Shown here: positions 36,697 through 46,869 of the stretch, piece by piece
How the letters are laid out: each line of letters begins with the position of its first letter
Position numbering within the stretch: the first letter of the stretch is position 1
Origin: Tulasnella sp. 424
Taxonomy: Eukaryota; Basidiomycota; Agaricomycetes; Cantharellales; Tulasnellaceae
DNA: 64,000 bases
Direction: 5' to 3'
NCBI GenBank assembly: GCA_019633425.1
Contig: WSUB01000054.1
Coordinates: 124,001 to 188,000, forward strand
Made by a program: the position numbers and the translations under genes
The notes under the pieces: model-generated
The model's input: the letters and a program-made list of their open reading frames with translations, nothing else
What the model was told of the DNA's origin: nothing
Database searches by the model: none

Positions 36697-39600
36697 ATGC
36701 CACCACCGCCATTCATCCCCCCTTTGGACGAAGATACTTTCGATAAGGACGTAGTAGCTGGCCTTGAAGGCTTGCACCGAAGGACCTCTGACGGTGAGTG
36801 CGGGTACTGCACATATTTTCAGCGACATCTCTTCCTTCGACGACCGTTTCTTCATCTCCTTCCGGTATTCTTTTCCATGTCCCTGGATCATGCTCCCCTA
36901 CCCGGTTATGAAATGCCTTGCAGGCACAGTTGGTCGACATTTCGAACCGTGTGCCTTTATTTCCACTTTTAGACTGTCGGGTCGGGGGCTAGACTGTTGG
37001 GATATTCGAACTCCGACCTCCGTCGTGCCCGAATTTTTTTTGTCGGGACCGCCGGGACGAAATTACGACGCGTGGGCGACGGGTCAGAGATTGACTTGCC
37101 ACTTCTGGGTCCTGTCTCTGCCTGCTTTGGGCAAGCTCCCGTCTCACCTCCGCACATCCTCCAATTCCATTTTTAATCGCGTCTCATTACGTTTCGTGCT
37201 TCATATTCTGACGCTCTTCTTTTCTTTTCGTTTTGTTTGTTGCTTCTTCCACCATAGAGCTTTTCGACTCGACCAGTCCCAAATCCAAGCCTGAGGAAGA
37301 AGTGGGAACGCAACCAAACACAAAAGGCGCGACATACCCAGTAAACCGCAAAGTTGCCGCTGATCGACACCAGCACGAGAACAGGAGTTTACCCGCCGTT
37401 CTCGTTGACCCTACCGGTCGTGGTGTAGGCGTCTCAGGTCTATCACCTCGCACTGCAAGCCGGGCCCAGTGGTTGCCCTTCGTGCGATCGCCTGAAGCCA
37501 TTTCTCCAACACCCCAGCAAGCTTCTGGTCGCCCACTGCACTCTCTTCCATCGTTGTCGGAGGCCTCTACTGCAACGACAATATACTCAACACCAGTACC
37601 CCAACGCCCACCGACTTATCCGTCATCGTCCACCTCGTTAGGAACCGCGGTCCCGATCCCAACCACGGCTTCTTCCCAGTTTCGCACCGCGGAAACAAAT
37701 CCTCCAATTACCAAATCTCCGCCTCAAGTGCGTCGAACGACCCTGGTCCCGGAATCCAGGTCGAATCAGCAGCAGCAAGACAATCCGCATCAAAGATACG
37801 CCTTCGGAACCAATTGGATAACTGCGTCCGATCCGTTCGTTGTAGCACCTGGGCGTGCAATCGGATCAGGCACCAGCGGACGACGGAACCTTTTTTCGAC
37901 CAAAACCCCTCGCCATCTTATGTCCTCCAGAAGCCCGGACGACAGCGATGATACACGTATTGCTGAAATCCCTGCGACCTCGAGTCAGTCCACTGTTTCT
38001 CTTTCCAGTCCCAATCCCCCATCCACATCCGCCCCTCCAGCCAGCGTCTACGGCATGACCGGAGTTATCAGCGGAGGGGTAAACGTAGGACCTCCATCCA
38101 CTAGCGAGTTTGGTAAGTGGCTTGATAGCCTGCTGTTGTGGTTTTCCCTCGTTTCGTCCAATGGGTAAAGTTCTAGAATGCTTCGAGGTATCTCTCCGCC
38201 GTCTTGTAGCGACGTGGACGGAGAGAGAGGGCAGTCTCCTGACGTCTTTCTCGCACCTTCCGTCGAGAGCCGAACCGCTCCCTGCAGACCATCTTGATAC
38301 ATATAAATCTGATCGACCTCGGAGTCTTACTGACCCGTAAACTACCTTGTGTCGCGAGTCGCGCCTTTCTTCGTTCTGTGCTGGTCGTTTACGTGCAATA
38401 GCTAACCGTCAACATTATTATGTTTTCAGTTGCATCCCCTCCACATCCTGCCCCCCGCCGTCAGCAGCACGGTTATTCACGCGCCGCTACTTCTGCACCT
38501 GCGGGCCAATCAGGATCGTTCCCCCCTCCCCACCCTCCCCAGACCATGGCTTCGGTTTATGGCCCAGAATATAACTCCACCCGAGCCACACCTTCGCCCG
38601 GCTACATGAACTCTGCCTATGGAGTCCCTCAATACTCGGCAGTCCACCCTCAGGTTGGACAGCAGTACCCTCCCCCTCGTTACCCGTATGCAGGAACACT
38701 CCCGCCTCCAGGTATGCCTCACTACCCAAGCTTCAGTCAAGCAGCGTATGGCCACCTGGGAGTTGGAGGAGAGATGTATCCATCACCCATGTACGGACAG
38801 CAGTCGTACGTTCCATCGCCGGAGATGGGTCCTGTTTCTGGACCAAGACATAGTCCGACGACCGCAATAGGCACGTCAGATGGCATGGCTACCATACCGG
38901 GGGCTTATCCGTATCCACCAACGGCCATACCGGGAAACGGAGGTCCATCTTCAAATTCGCCACCAGGAGCTCTTGGCCAGTCTGGCCCGTCCATTGCGCC
39001 CACAAGCTTTCAACCTCATCGAGTCTCCCCACACGGACACCCTCAATCATCGCCGGTTTCTCATCCTCATTCACCGCATACAGCCCCGTACCCGCAGCAG
39101 TACTCTACACCACCAGGCAACACTCCTTATGCGCAATATCCATTCACCTACCCTGTCTCCCCGGGTCAAGCGCAAGGTTTTGTGCCATACCCCAGTCCCC
39201 CGATGGCGCCCGAAGATCCCTCTCTTAGTCCTACCGCCGGTCAATACCCAGTGCCAGTGCCGCAGCCCGGTGGGACGTGGTGGTATGTTCCGCCCGGCGG
39301 AGGACCCCCACGTGCATTCCCAACTGGTGTCCCGACCGGCTATGAGTATCAAGGGCCGTTCACGATGTCGTTTAACAACCAACATCAACGAGCTCAACCG
39401 ACGCACCAGCCGCAGCCTCCGCAGCCACCACCAACCGCTGCTCCAGATTCGCCGGAGCAGCCTACCCAGCCGACCGCCGCCCCCCGAGGGAATCCAGGTC
39501 GCGGTGCTCCTGCACCCAGGCGTCCAGGTCAACCGAGAAGAGGCACAGCTGGGCGAGGGGTGAGAGGGGCGCCAAGCGGACAAAGGGGACGAGGTGCAAG

Positions 39601-42030
39601 CCAGTTTCCTCAGCCACGCGGTGGCGGCCCAAGTGGAGCAGGTCTTGCAGCTGGATCGCCGTCAGGAGGTTCTGCCTCTCATTCGCAGCCGACGACGTCG
39701 TCGGATCCACCTCAACCCGTTGCAGGGGCATCATCGCGTCAGACGTTCGTTACTGGCTTGGCGGTGATGCGGAAAGGCAAGGAACCGGTTCGGCAAGCTT
39801 TCCACCCCCGACCTCAAGCTCATGGCCATGAATGGGTCATGTGGGTAGGAAATATTCCGGATCACGCAACGCAAAACGAGGTGTGGAACTTCTTCCGAAA
39901 CCCACAAGCTGTAGCATATTACATGACGATGAAGAACAAGAACCCAAACGCTCCTCCAGCATGGCCGGTATTGGGAAGCCAAGAGTCTCAGTCAGGGCAG
40001 GTCGATGGTTCAGGAGAGGTCGGTGCCTTGGACGGTCCCGCAGACGGCGGCGTCGCCTCGGTTTTCGTGATCAAATCCTCGAACTGTGCCTTTGTCAATT
40101 TCGAAACCGAAGATGCTCTGAAACGTGCTATGCGGATATTCAACGGCGTTCCTCTTCGACCGTACGACCCGGAGTGCCCACCATTGGTTTGCCGTATTCG
40201 GAGAAAAGACGATGATCTGCGGACCGGGGTGGCAGCTCAGCGAGGGTGGGGCTTGCACACTAATTGGATTAGGCTTCAAGCGGAGGCGATGAAGAAGGCG
40301 GGGTTAGTGCCTGATGGAACGGGAGATAGTAAAAAGAAGGGGAAGGGGAAAGAGAAGGACACTGTGGAGGTCGATGGAGTGGATGGAGCGGATCGAAGCT
40401 CTGAGAAGGCCGAAGCCGGAAGTGCGGATCTCGAGTTGCAGACGGATGCTGGTTCTAGTCCTCAAATTATCGTCCCACCTCACCTCCGATCACACGAAGA
40501 TCCGCCAACATCCCCATCAACTCACCTTGGACCCAGCTCCAACTCAGATCCAAGCCCTCCTGTCAAACTCGAGTATGCCAGAGGCGGCGCTGGACGAGGA
40601 CGACCGATGCCTGGTCCTCATCAAAGCAGCTCGACCAGTTCCGGTTCACATGCGTCGACGAACTCAAGCTTCCTGGCTCGATACTTTCCAAAGCGCTACT
40701 TCATTCTCAAGTCCCTGTCTGAGGTAAGCGAGTTTCCACACTTGCTCTGCGTATACCAACACGTCTGATGGCCGGCTGTACTCTAGTATGACTTGAACCT
40801 TAGTGTGGAGAGAGGTATCTGGGCAACCCAACCTCATAACGAGCCGATTCTGGACCAAGCGTTCCGAACAAGCAAGGAAGTTTGGCTTATATTTGGAGCG
40901 AACAAGTCTGGGGAGTTCTTTGGCTATGCAAGGTGAGCCAACAGTGCCTACTTTTCACTTTAGGGCCGTGAGTTGACTTCAAGAACGTTAGAATGATGAG
41001 CGGCATTTCAAGAGGAGAACGCAAAGTTCCGTGGGGCGTACGCTCCGAATCCAACTCCGTTTCCCCCGGTTCTGTGGAATCGCCTGGACTGAACCGACAA
41101 CATTCATCTTATTCGGTCATTGTCGAAGAGTCAGCAGAGACCAGCGGTCATCGCGACCTTCCTGATGGTCCCCCCTCCCCTCTGGCCGGTAAGAACGTGC
41201 AGGGCTTTGGGACTATGCCTCCCCTGGCATCATCTCCGTCGCCCTTTACACCAGGAGAAGCACCTGGGACGTCGTCCCCATTCGCTCACCTGCCAAGGCG
41301 GGGCAACCCCGCTCCACCGATCAACAATGACCGAACGAAGGTTGTCGATCCCCGTGTCCAATCGGCGCCTGCGGAGCTTGGGCCTCCTTACAAGAGGGTA
41401 ACGAAGCCTGATACATCCCCTCAACCGGATACTCTGAATATGCCCCCGAGCCATCCTCCAAGCCATGAATCAACCGGACCAACGCCACATTCCGGTGAAG
41501 CAGCCAGACCAAGACTCGACCCCAACGCCCCCTTACGGGCCGCCAAACACCCCCACCTTCTCGAAGTCGACAAAGTCGTCACAGAGGAAGACATTCGCAG
41601 GAGAGCGGAGGTTGAAGGTAGCTCACTCTCCAAGGCCATTGAGTCGGAACGTGCCGGTCCTGGTGGGAGTAACCTGCCCTCGGAGCAGTGGGGTACACCT
41701 TTCAAGATTACGTGGGTCAAGATGGATCGACTTCCCTTTGTTCGAGTCAAGCACCTCCGTAATCCCTGGAACTACGATCGAGAGGTCAAGATCTCGAGAG
41801 ACGGCATTGAGCTGGAGCCGAGTGTTGGAGAGGCTCTTTTGCAAGAATGGGATAAAATGGAGGCAGAACGCGAAGCTTTCCAAAAGGTCCTTCAAGCCCA
41901 GTGGGTTCAGCGTGATGGCCAATGGTACGAAGCCGATGGACGTCCCGCGCCTTCCTCCGGTGAACCTTCTTCTGTGACCGACAATACCCGAGCCTCAACT
42001 GCTCGTGGAGCCGACTCCCGCTCCCCCTAA
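36697..42030 (+). CDS. RRM-YTH domain m6A-reader protein
   Basis: Reader of N6-methyladenosine RNA; in yeasts such proteins (Pho92, Mmi1) control decay of specific mRNAs. Exons 36697-36793, 37258-38112, 38430-40723, 40787-40932 and 40992-42030 join to 1476 residues. The first 850 or so residues are Pro/Ser/Gln/Gly-rich and disordered, with an RGG-like stretch (RRGTAGRGVRGAPSGQRGRG). An RRM-type segment follows: HEWVMWVGNIPDHATQNEVW and SSNCAFVNFETEDALKRAMR. The YTH domain spans the last junctions: RYFPKRYFILKSLSE, YDLNLSVERGIWATQPHNEP, ILDQAFRTSKEVWLIFGANK and SGEFFGYAR. It resumes after a Pro-rich insert with FKITWVKMDRLPFVRVKHLR and NPWNYDREVKISRDG. The Trp in GIWATQ is the expected m6A-cage residue. 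The insert inside YTH (about 220 residues) and the fused RRM are notable. The first exon is separated by a 464-base intron and is the least certain. Confidence 0.9.
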
Positions 42031-42986
42031 TGGATCGCCTCAACAATTGTACAAAGAACACCAACGAACGAACAAAACATACACGATTTTTTATTTCCCC
42101 ATCTCTATCCTCATTTTGATCACTATCAACAACACGCACGCAATGAGACATTTACTTCTACAATCATCCTGACATGAAACCATACACGGAATTTATCAGT
42201 CAGACTATCCTTATCATCGTTGCCGTCGGTTCTTTTCTATCTAACTCTTCATTTTTTGGTTTATCTTCCTTGTTTTCGAGGGTCCTGTCTAAATACACAC
42301 TGTAATGGGCCATTGTTGTTTTACTTTTTTTCTCCCTGTCTTTGGGCGGTGTCATTGATGGTGTCTTCTCTTTCTCTTCTCTTGGGATTTTTTCTCTCTT
42401 GTTGTTCGGGATTGCGTGGTCGTCGTTGTGAGCTCGTACTATACAAGCTGTTTTTGTAGCCATACCCTCGCATGTCCCTCGGTCTTTCATACACGTATTG
42501 GCCATATCAATTCAATCTATTGCATCGGAGCTTCTAGGCAAATCCTAGAACCGGATCGAACTCTGGCTGCGGATTGGCCTCCTAACATTCTCGATCGAAC
42601 CGCGGGTTCACTTTGTGACAATGTGGGTTTCGTCCTTGTGACCTTAGTCAAACGGGAAGCATTTCATACACAAGTAGCACACGAAATGCGCAGCACGTGT
42701 CACGCAAGCGATGGCTGTATGGGGCAAAATGGGTGCACCGAACCCCCACAAAACCTGACGAGCAGACGGGTGAGCGGCCCCGAACGTAGAATTGGGCATG
42801 CCTAATAATACAACCTTTTGGCACGGAACTAGGCTGTGGGATGCTCATGCCGGCCATGTAGGAGTCACCGGAGCCCGACCATATCAGATAACGATGACTT
42901 TATAATCCGATGTACTTCTCATATCGCCAGGTCCTGCGCTCCTCATCCCTTGACCTTGATTCACCATCCCTTCACCCTCGCCTGCC
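42031..42986. other. Spacer: YTH 3' flank, then duplicated flank of the OMT unit
   Basis: The first half is T-rich 3' flank of the YTH gene. From about 42680 the sequence (around GCACGTGTCAC and CACAAAACCTGAC) recurs upstream of the third O-methyltransferase copy (45030-45390), so this is the left flank of a tandem duplication. No gene is seen. Confidence 0.6.
42899..42906 (+). promoter_or_regulatory. TATA-like box of OMT copy 1
   Basis: TTTATAAT lies 88 bases before the start codon. The same motif and surroundings are kept upstream of copy 3 but are lost upstream of the decayed copy 2. Confidence 0.5.
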
Positions 42987-43825
42987 ATGGCAGATTTAAC
43001 CCAGTATAGACGACATGAGGACACTAAATACGATGATTGGCTTCGCTCAGATCAATACCACAACTCTTTCCTCGTCAAACCTGACCCTGCGTTGGACAGT
43101 GTGAACGAAGTCGGGGCTCAAAATGGTTTGCCCCCAATCGCTGTCAGTACAGCCCAAGGCAAATTCCTAAGCTTGCTGGTTATGAGTGTCGGGGCCAAGA
43201 AAATCATTGAAGTTGGCACACTCGCAGGGTATGTGGTTTGCTGGTTGCAAGCGAGCCGAAGGGACAACTGACCGAGATGCGTTGATTCGTAGGTATAGCA
43301 CCATCTGGATGGCGAAAGCCCTTCCAGACGACGGGAAAATAATTACCTTCGAACTCGAGGAAAAGCATGCTCAAGTAAGTCAAGAACCGCATGCATGGAG
43401 TTCCCGAGTTTTCTACCAAGGGGTTCAGTTCTGATGTCGAGCTTCCTATATAGGTCGCTCGGGAAAATCTGAACAAGGCCAACCTTTCGCACAAAGTTGA
43501 TGTAATCGTTGGTCCGGCCGCGGAGTCACTACCCAAGATCACTGGCGACGGAACATTTGATCTTGCTTTCATCGACGCCGACAAGGAGGGCAACCTCGAA
43601 TACTTTAAGCAGGCGAAGCGTTTAGTCCGCAGCAAAGGCGTCATAATCGTCGACAATGTGGTTCGGAATGGGAAAGTAGCAGTTCCAGAAGCGACTAATA
43701 GTAGTATCGAGGGCGTCAGAAGGTTGCTAGAACATATTAAAGGTGATACCGAGGTGGAGGCTACAACTTTAGCGACGGTTGGAGAGAAGGGATATGATGG
43801 GCTTTTGTACGCTGTAAAGTTGTAG
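42987..43825 (+). CDS. CCoAOMT-like O-methyltransferase, copy 1
   Basis: SAM-dependent O-methyltransferase of the caffeoyl-CoA/catechol family (Methyltransf_3); usual substrates are catechol-type hydroxyls, but the substrate here is unknown. Exons 42987-43228, 43293-43374 and 43454-43825 give 231 residues, the normal length for the family. The start region is MADLTQYRRHEDTKYDDWLR. The SAM-binding motif is KKIIEVGTLAG, completed by YSTIWMAKALP after the intron, then GKIITFELEEKHAQ. The metal-site signature is FDLAFIDADKEGN, followed by SKGVIIVDNVVRNGKV. The gene ends VGEKGYDGLLYAVKL. All signature residues are present, so it should be active. It is the first of three tandem copies in the same orientation. 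Confidence 0.9.
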
Positions 43826-44480
43826 GTATCAATTAAAGTGAAGTTTATGTGCCTATGTCCGTCGTACTATGATAATGGATTATTCGCGAGGCTTATTGAA
43901 ATCTTCGACATTCAGATTGGAGCTGTTATTCGCCGTGCTCGCTTTGGTTTGTGCTTTCACATGGGGAGAACGTGGTCGCGACGTGTGAGAAAGAACAGAT
44001 GATGTCCAGGACACTCCCGAAGGCATTACACAACGCAAACAGTCTCTGCTAACATAGGCCAATCAGCTTGATTCCCGCCGAGGGAATTGCGTGCGTTTTC
44101 CGAATTCAAACATGCTCGGAACAAGTCCCACACATCCACCGCATGTTCGGGCTCCGGACATCGCCAACCTCCCCTTATGTCTCCAAGCAAGTTGCCGGCG
44201 AGTTACAGTCTTACAGGGGGTAAAACGGAAGGCATATCATCGAACATGTGTGGCGCACAGACGCGTAGCACCTGCCACTCTGTCAGTAAGTACTAAGAAC
44301 ACAGTCGCGGAGCACGTCATTCGGAACCTGAATCGCTGCCGAGCAATCGCTGGTTGTGTGTAGGAGTCATCGGAGCCCGACCTTATCAGATGACCAGGAC
44401 TTGAGAATGCCTGTTGCCGGGACTGCTTCCTCCTTCAATCCCTCAACCTTCATTCAAAATCCGTTTCACCCTCGCAGATC
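43826..44480. other. Spacer between OMT copies 1 and 2
   Basis: Holds 3' flank of copy 1, then, from about 44361 (GAGTCATCGGAGCCCGACC), sequence homologous to the 5' flank of copy 1 near 42870, although the TATA-like box is lost. No gene. Confidence 0.6.
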
Positions 44481-44995
44481 ATGGTAGATTTAAACCCATA
44501 CAGACAAAAGGAAGCCACTGGATACGGTGATTGGTTTCGCTCAGATCAATAGCACAATTCTTTCCTTGTCCTACCTGACCTAGCACTGGACGACGTGAAC
44601 CAAATCGCGGCTCAAAATGGCTTGCTTCCGACGGCTGTGAGCGCGACCCAAGGAAAGTTCCTAAACTTACTGGCTATGAGTGTTGGAGCCAAGAAAGTAA
44701 TCAAAGTCAGTACTTTGGCAGGGGGTGTCCTTTGGCGCGTTTGCGTGCGCCCCGGTGGGCAACTGACCGATATGGGGTAGTTCCTAGATACAACACTATT
44801 TGGATGGCAAAGCTCTTCCCGAAGACAGGAAGATAGTAACTTTCGAACTCGAAGAAAAACATGCTCAAGTATGTCAGAAGCTGCATGCGGTCCCGTTTGA
44901 GTCGCCTGGCGAGCGCTTCAGTTCTAACGAAAGGCTATCCACCGATCGCTCGAGAAAATTTGGAGAAGCCAGCCGGTTGATGTATGATCAAACGG
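44481..44995 (+). pseudogene. Decayed O-methyltransferase, copy 2
   Basis: Clear homology to copies 1 and 3 over exons 1 and 2: GYGDWFRSDQ, then a TAG at 44550-44552 where the others have TAC; then AAQNGLLPTAVSATQGKFLN and SVGAKKVIKVSTLAG. Exon 2 is damaged by frameshift (YNTIWMAK, then frame loss), and exon 3 breaks off shortly after its first residues near 44995. The promoter motif shared by the other copies is also gone. Loss of the metal-binding DADK block alone would abolish activity. Confidence 0.85.
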
Positions 44996-45200
44996 ATTGT
45001 TTTATCAGATACGAGTAACACATGGGATGCGCGGCACGTGTCACATGATAGTGTTGGCTATGGCATGGGGAGTGCAAACCGGTGTCATGAGTCCCCAGCT
45101 CATCGCAACGGTGCACCGAACCCCACAAAACCTGACAAGCAGACCCTTGTGAGCGGTTGCGAGCAGCCCAGAACGAAGAATTTGGGCATGTCTAATAATA

Positions 45201-45329
45201 CTGTAGTATTTAGTTAATACCGGATGTCCCATGTCCATAGACTTTTCCTGAGCTCGGATTTGGACCACTTAAGTTCAGGAACGTTTGTGAAAATTTTTCA
45301 GGAAGGCCGGTATTAACGAAGCACTACAG
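45201..45329. mobile_element. 129-bp MITE with TA target duplication
   Basis: The element starts CTGTAGT and ends in ACTACAG, with 23-bp terminal inverted repeats (45201-45223 and 45307-45329) matching at 20 of 23 positions and ending in an identical GTTAATACCGG block. It is flanked by TA on both sides (45199-45200 and 45330-45331). The homologous flank of copy 1 near 42801-42815 reads straight through (TAATAATACAACC), so it serves as an empty site. TA duplication and short size fit a Tc1/mariner-type MITE; there is no coding capacity. The interior also has a small inverted repeat (TTCCTGA / TCAGGAA). Confidence 0.85.
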
Positions 45330-45388
45330 TATAACCTTTTGGCACGGAATTAGGCTGCGGGATGCTCACTCCATCAGATAAAGATGAC

Positions 45389-45396
45389 TTTATAAT
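45389..45396 (+). promoter_or_regulatory. TATA-like box of OMT copy 3
   Basis: TTTATAAT lies 92 bases before the start codon, in the same sequence context as in copy 1. Confidence 0.5.
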
Positions 45397-45480
45397 CCGA
45401 TATGCCTCTCATATCGCCAGGTCCTGCACTCTTTAACAATTCCCCGACTTTGATTCACCATCCCTTCGCCCTCGCCTGCC

Positions 45481-46486
45481 ATGGCAGATTTAACCCAGTT
45501 CAGACGACATGAGGCTACCGGATACGATGATTGGCTTCGCTCAGATCAATACCACAACTCTTTCCTCGTCAAACCTGACCCTGCTTTGGACGGTGTGAAT
45601 CAAGTCGGGGCTCAAAATGGTTTGCCCCCAATCGCTGTCAGTACAGCCCAAGGCAAATTCCTAAGCTTGCTGGTTATGAGTGTCGGGGCCAAGAAAATCA
45701 TTGAAGTTGGCACACTCGCAGGGTATGTGGTTTGCTGNNNNNNNNNNNNNNNNNNNNNNNNNNNNNNNNNNNNNNNNNNNNNNNNNNNNNNNNNNNNNNN
45801 NNNNNNNNNNNNNNNNNNNNNNNNNNNNNNNNNNNNNCTAAGCTTGCTGGTTATGAGTGTCGGGGCCAAGAAAATCATTGAAGTTGGCACACTCGCAGGG
45901 TATGTGGTTTGCTGATTGCAAGCGAGCCGATGGGACAACTGACCAAGATGCGTTGATTCGTAGGTACAGCACCATCTGGATGGCGAAAGCCCTTCCAGAC
46001 GACGGGAAAATAATTACCTTCGAACTCGAGGAAAAACATGCTCAAGTAAGTCAGGAACTGCATGCATGGAGCTCTACCGAGGGGTTCAGTTTCGACGTCG
46101 AGCTTCCGATATAGGTCGCTCGGGAAAATCTGAACAAGGCCAACCTTTCGCATAAAGTTGATGTAGTCGTTGGTCCGGCCGCGGAGTCACTAGCTAAGAT
46201 CAGCGGGGACGGAACATTTGACCTGGCTTTCCTTGACGCCGACAAGGAGGGCTACCTCGAATACTTTAAGCAGGCGAAGCGTTTAGTCCGCAGGAAGGGC
46301 GTCATAATCGTCGACAATGTGGTTCAGAATGGGCGAGTAGCAGTCCCAGAAGTGAGTGCAAGTCGTGTCGAAGGCATTAGAAGGCTTTTGGAATATATTA
46401 AAGATGACACCGAAGTGGAGGCAACGACTCTAGCCACAGTTGGAGAGAAGGGATATGACGGATTTTTGTACGCTGTAAAGTTGTAA
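45481..46486 (+). CDS. CCoAOMT-like O-methyltransferase, copy 3 (split by an assembly gap)
   Basis: Almost the same protein as copy 1: MADLTQFRRHEATGYDDWLR, KKIIEVGTLAG, YSTIWMAKALP, FDLAFLDADKEGY, RKGVIIVDNVVQNGRV and a VGEKGYDGFLYAVKL end. Exon 1 is 45481-45722, followed by 100 N and a second copy of the exon-1 end (45838-45899). Exons 2 and 3 are 45964-46045 and 46115-46486. Treating the repeated 77 bases as a single stretch gives three exons of exactly the same lengths as in copy 1 (242, 82, 372) and a 231-residue protein. In copy 3 the acidic/polar changes are scattered and mild, so both genes look functional. The gap is therefore likely artificial. Confidence 0.85.
45661..45914. other. 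100-N assembly gap bounded by an exact 77-bp direct repeat
   Basis: 45661-45737 and 45838-45914 are identical, and the N run 45738-45837 is exactly 100 long. The repeat ends precisely at the N on both sides. This is the signature of two contigs that overlap but were joined with a standard 100-N spacer. Confidence 0.92.
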
Positions 46487-46869
46487 ATGTAAATCAACGT
46501 GAAATTTATGGAATAAAGCAATAAAAGAATAATGGCTTGCTTTGCGGGTCGCTACTCGAGCAAACTTCCCATCGCTGTTCAAGTTCCATGAAAGATAGGA
46601 TTTTCATCGAGCAGAGGAATTCAGCCGCAGTGGATAAAAAGACGAAAGGCTTGATCCTTGGTGATCCAACAAGCCCACATGTCGTCCCCTGGCTTAGAGC
46701 TGGTCCTAACCTTGCTGGCCATGGAGCGAGGAAGCGTCCGTTTCCGCTTGAACGGCCGCGTCAAAGTTGGCCAAGTGCGTTATTTACTCGTATTTGTTGA
46801 CAACGGCAGCAACAAATTTATAATTACGTCCGACGGTACGACAGCAACGAACCGACACCTTCCTCTGAC
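46487..46869. other. Spacer before F-box copy A
   Basis: From about 46733 (GTCCGTTTCCGCTTGAACGG) the sequence is duplicated upstream of F-box copy B (48590 onward), including an AT-rich leader with AAATTTATAATTACG. The earlier part shows no gene. Confidence 0.6.

Noticed and set aside
38880..39563. 227-codon alternative frame inside the YTH gene
   Set aside because: Overlaps the low-complexity Pro/Gln exon; open only because of biased composition.
42540..42600. Second GGATCGAACT motif suggesting a tRNA
   Set aside because: The stem around the putative T-loop does not pair; no cloverleaf.
44550..44552. Read-through or recoding at the TAG in OMT copy 2
   Set aside because: The copy also has frame loss, a missing exon 3 and no promoter motif, so simple decay explains it.
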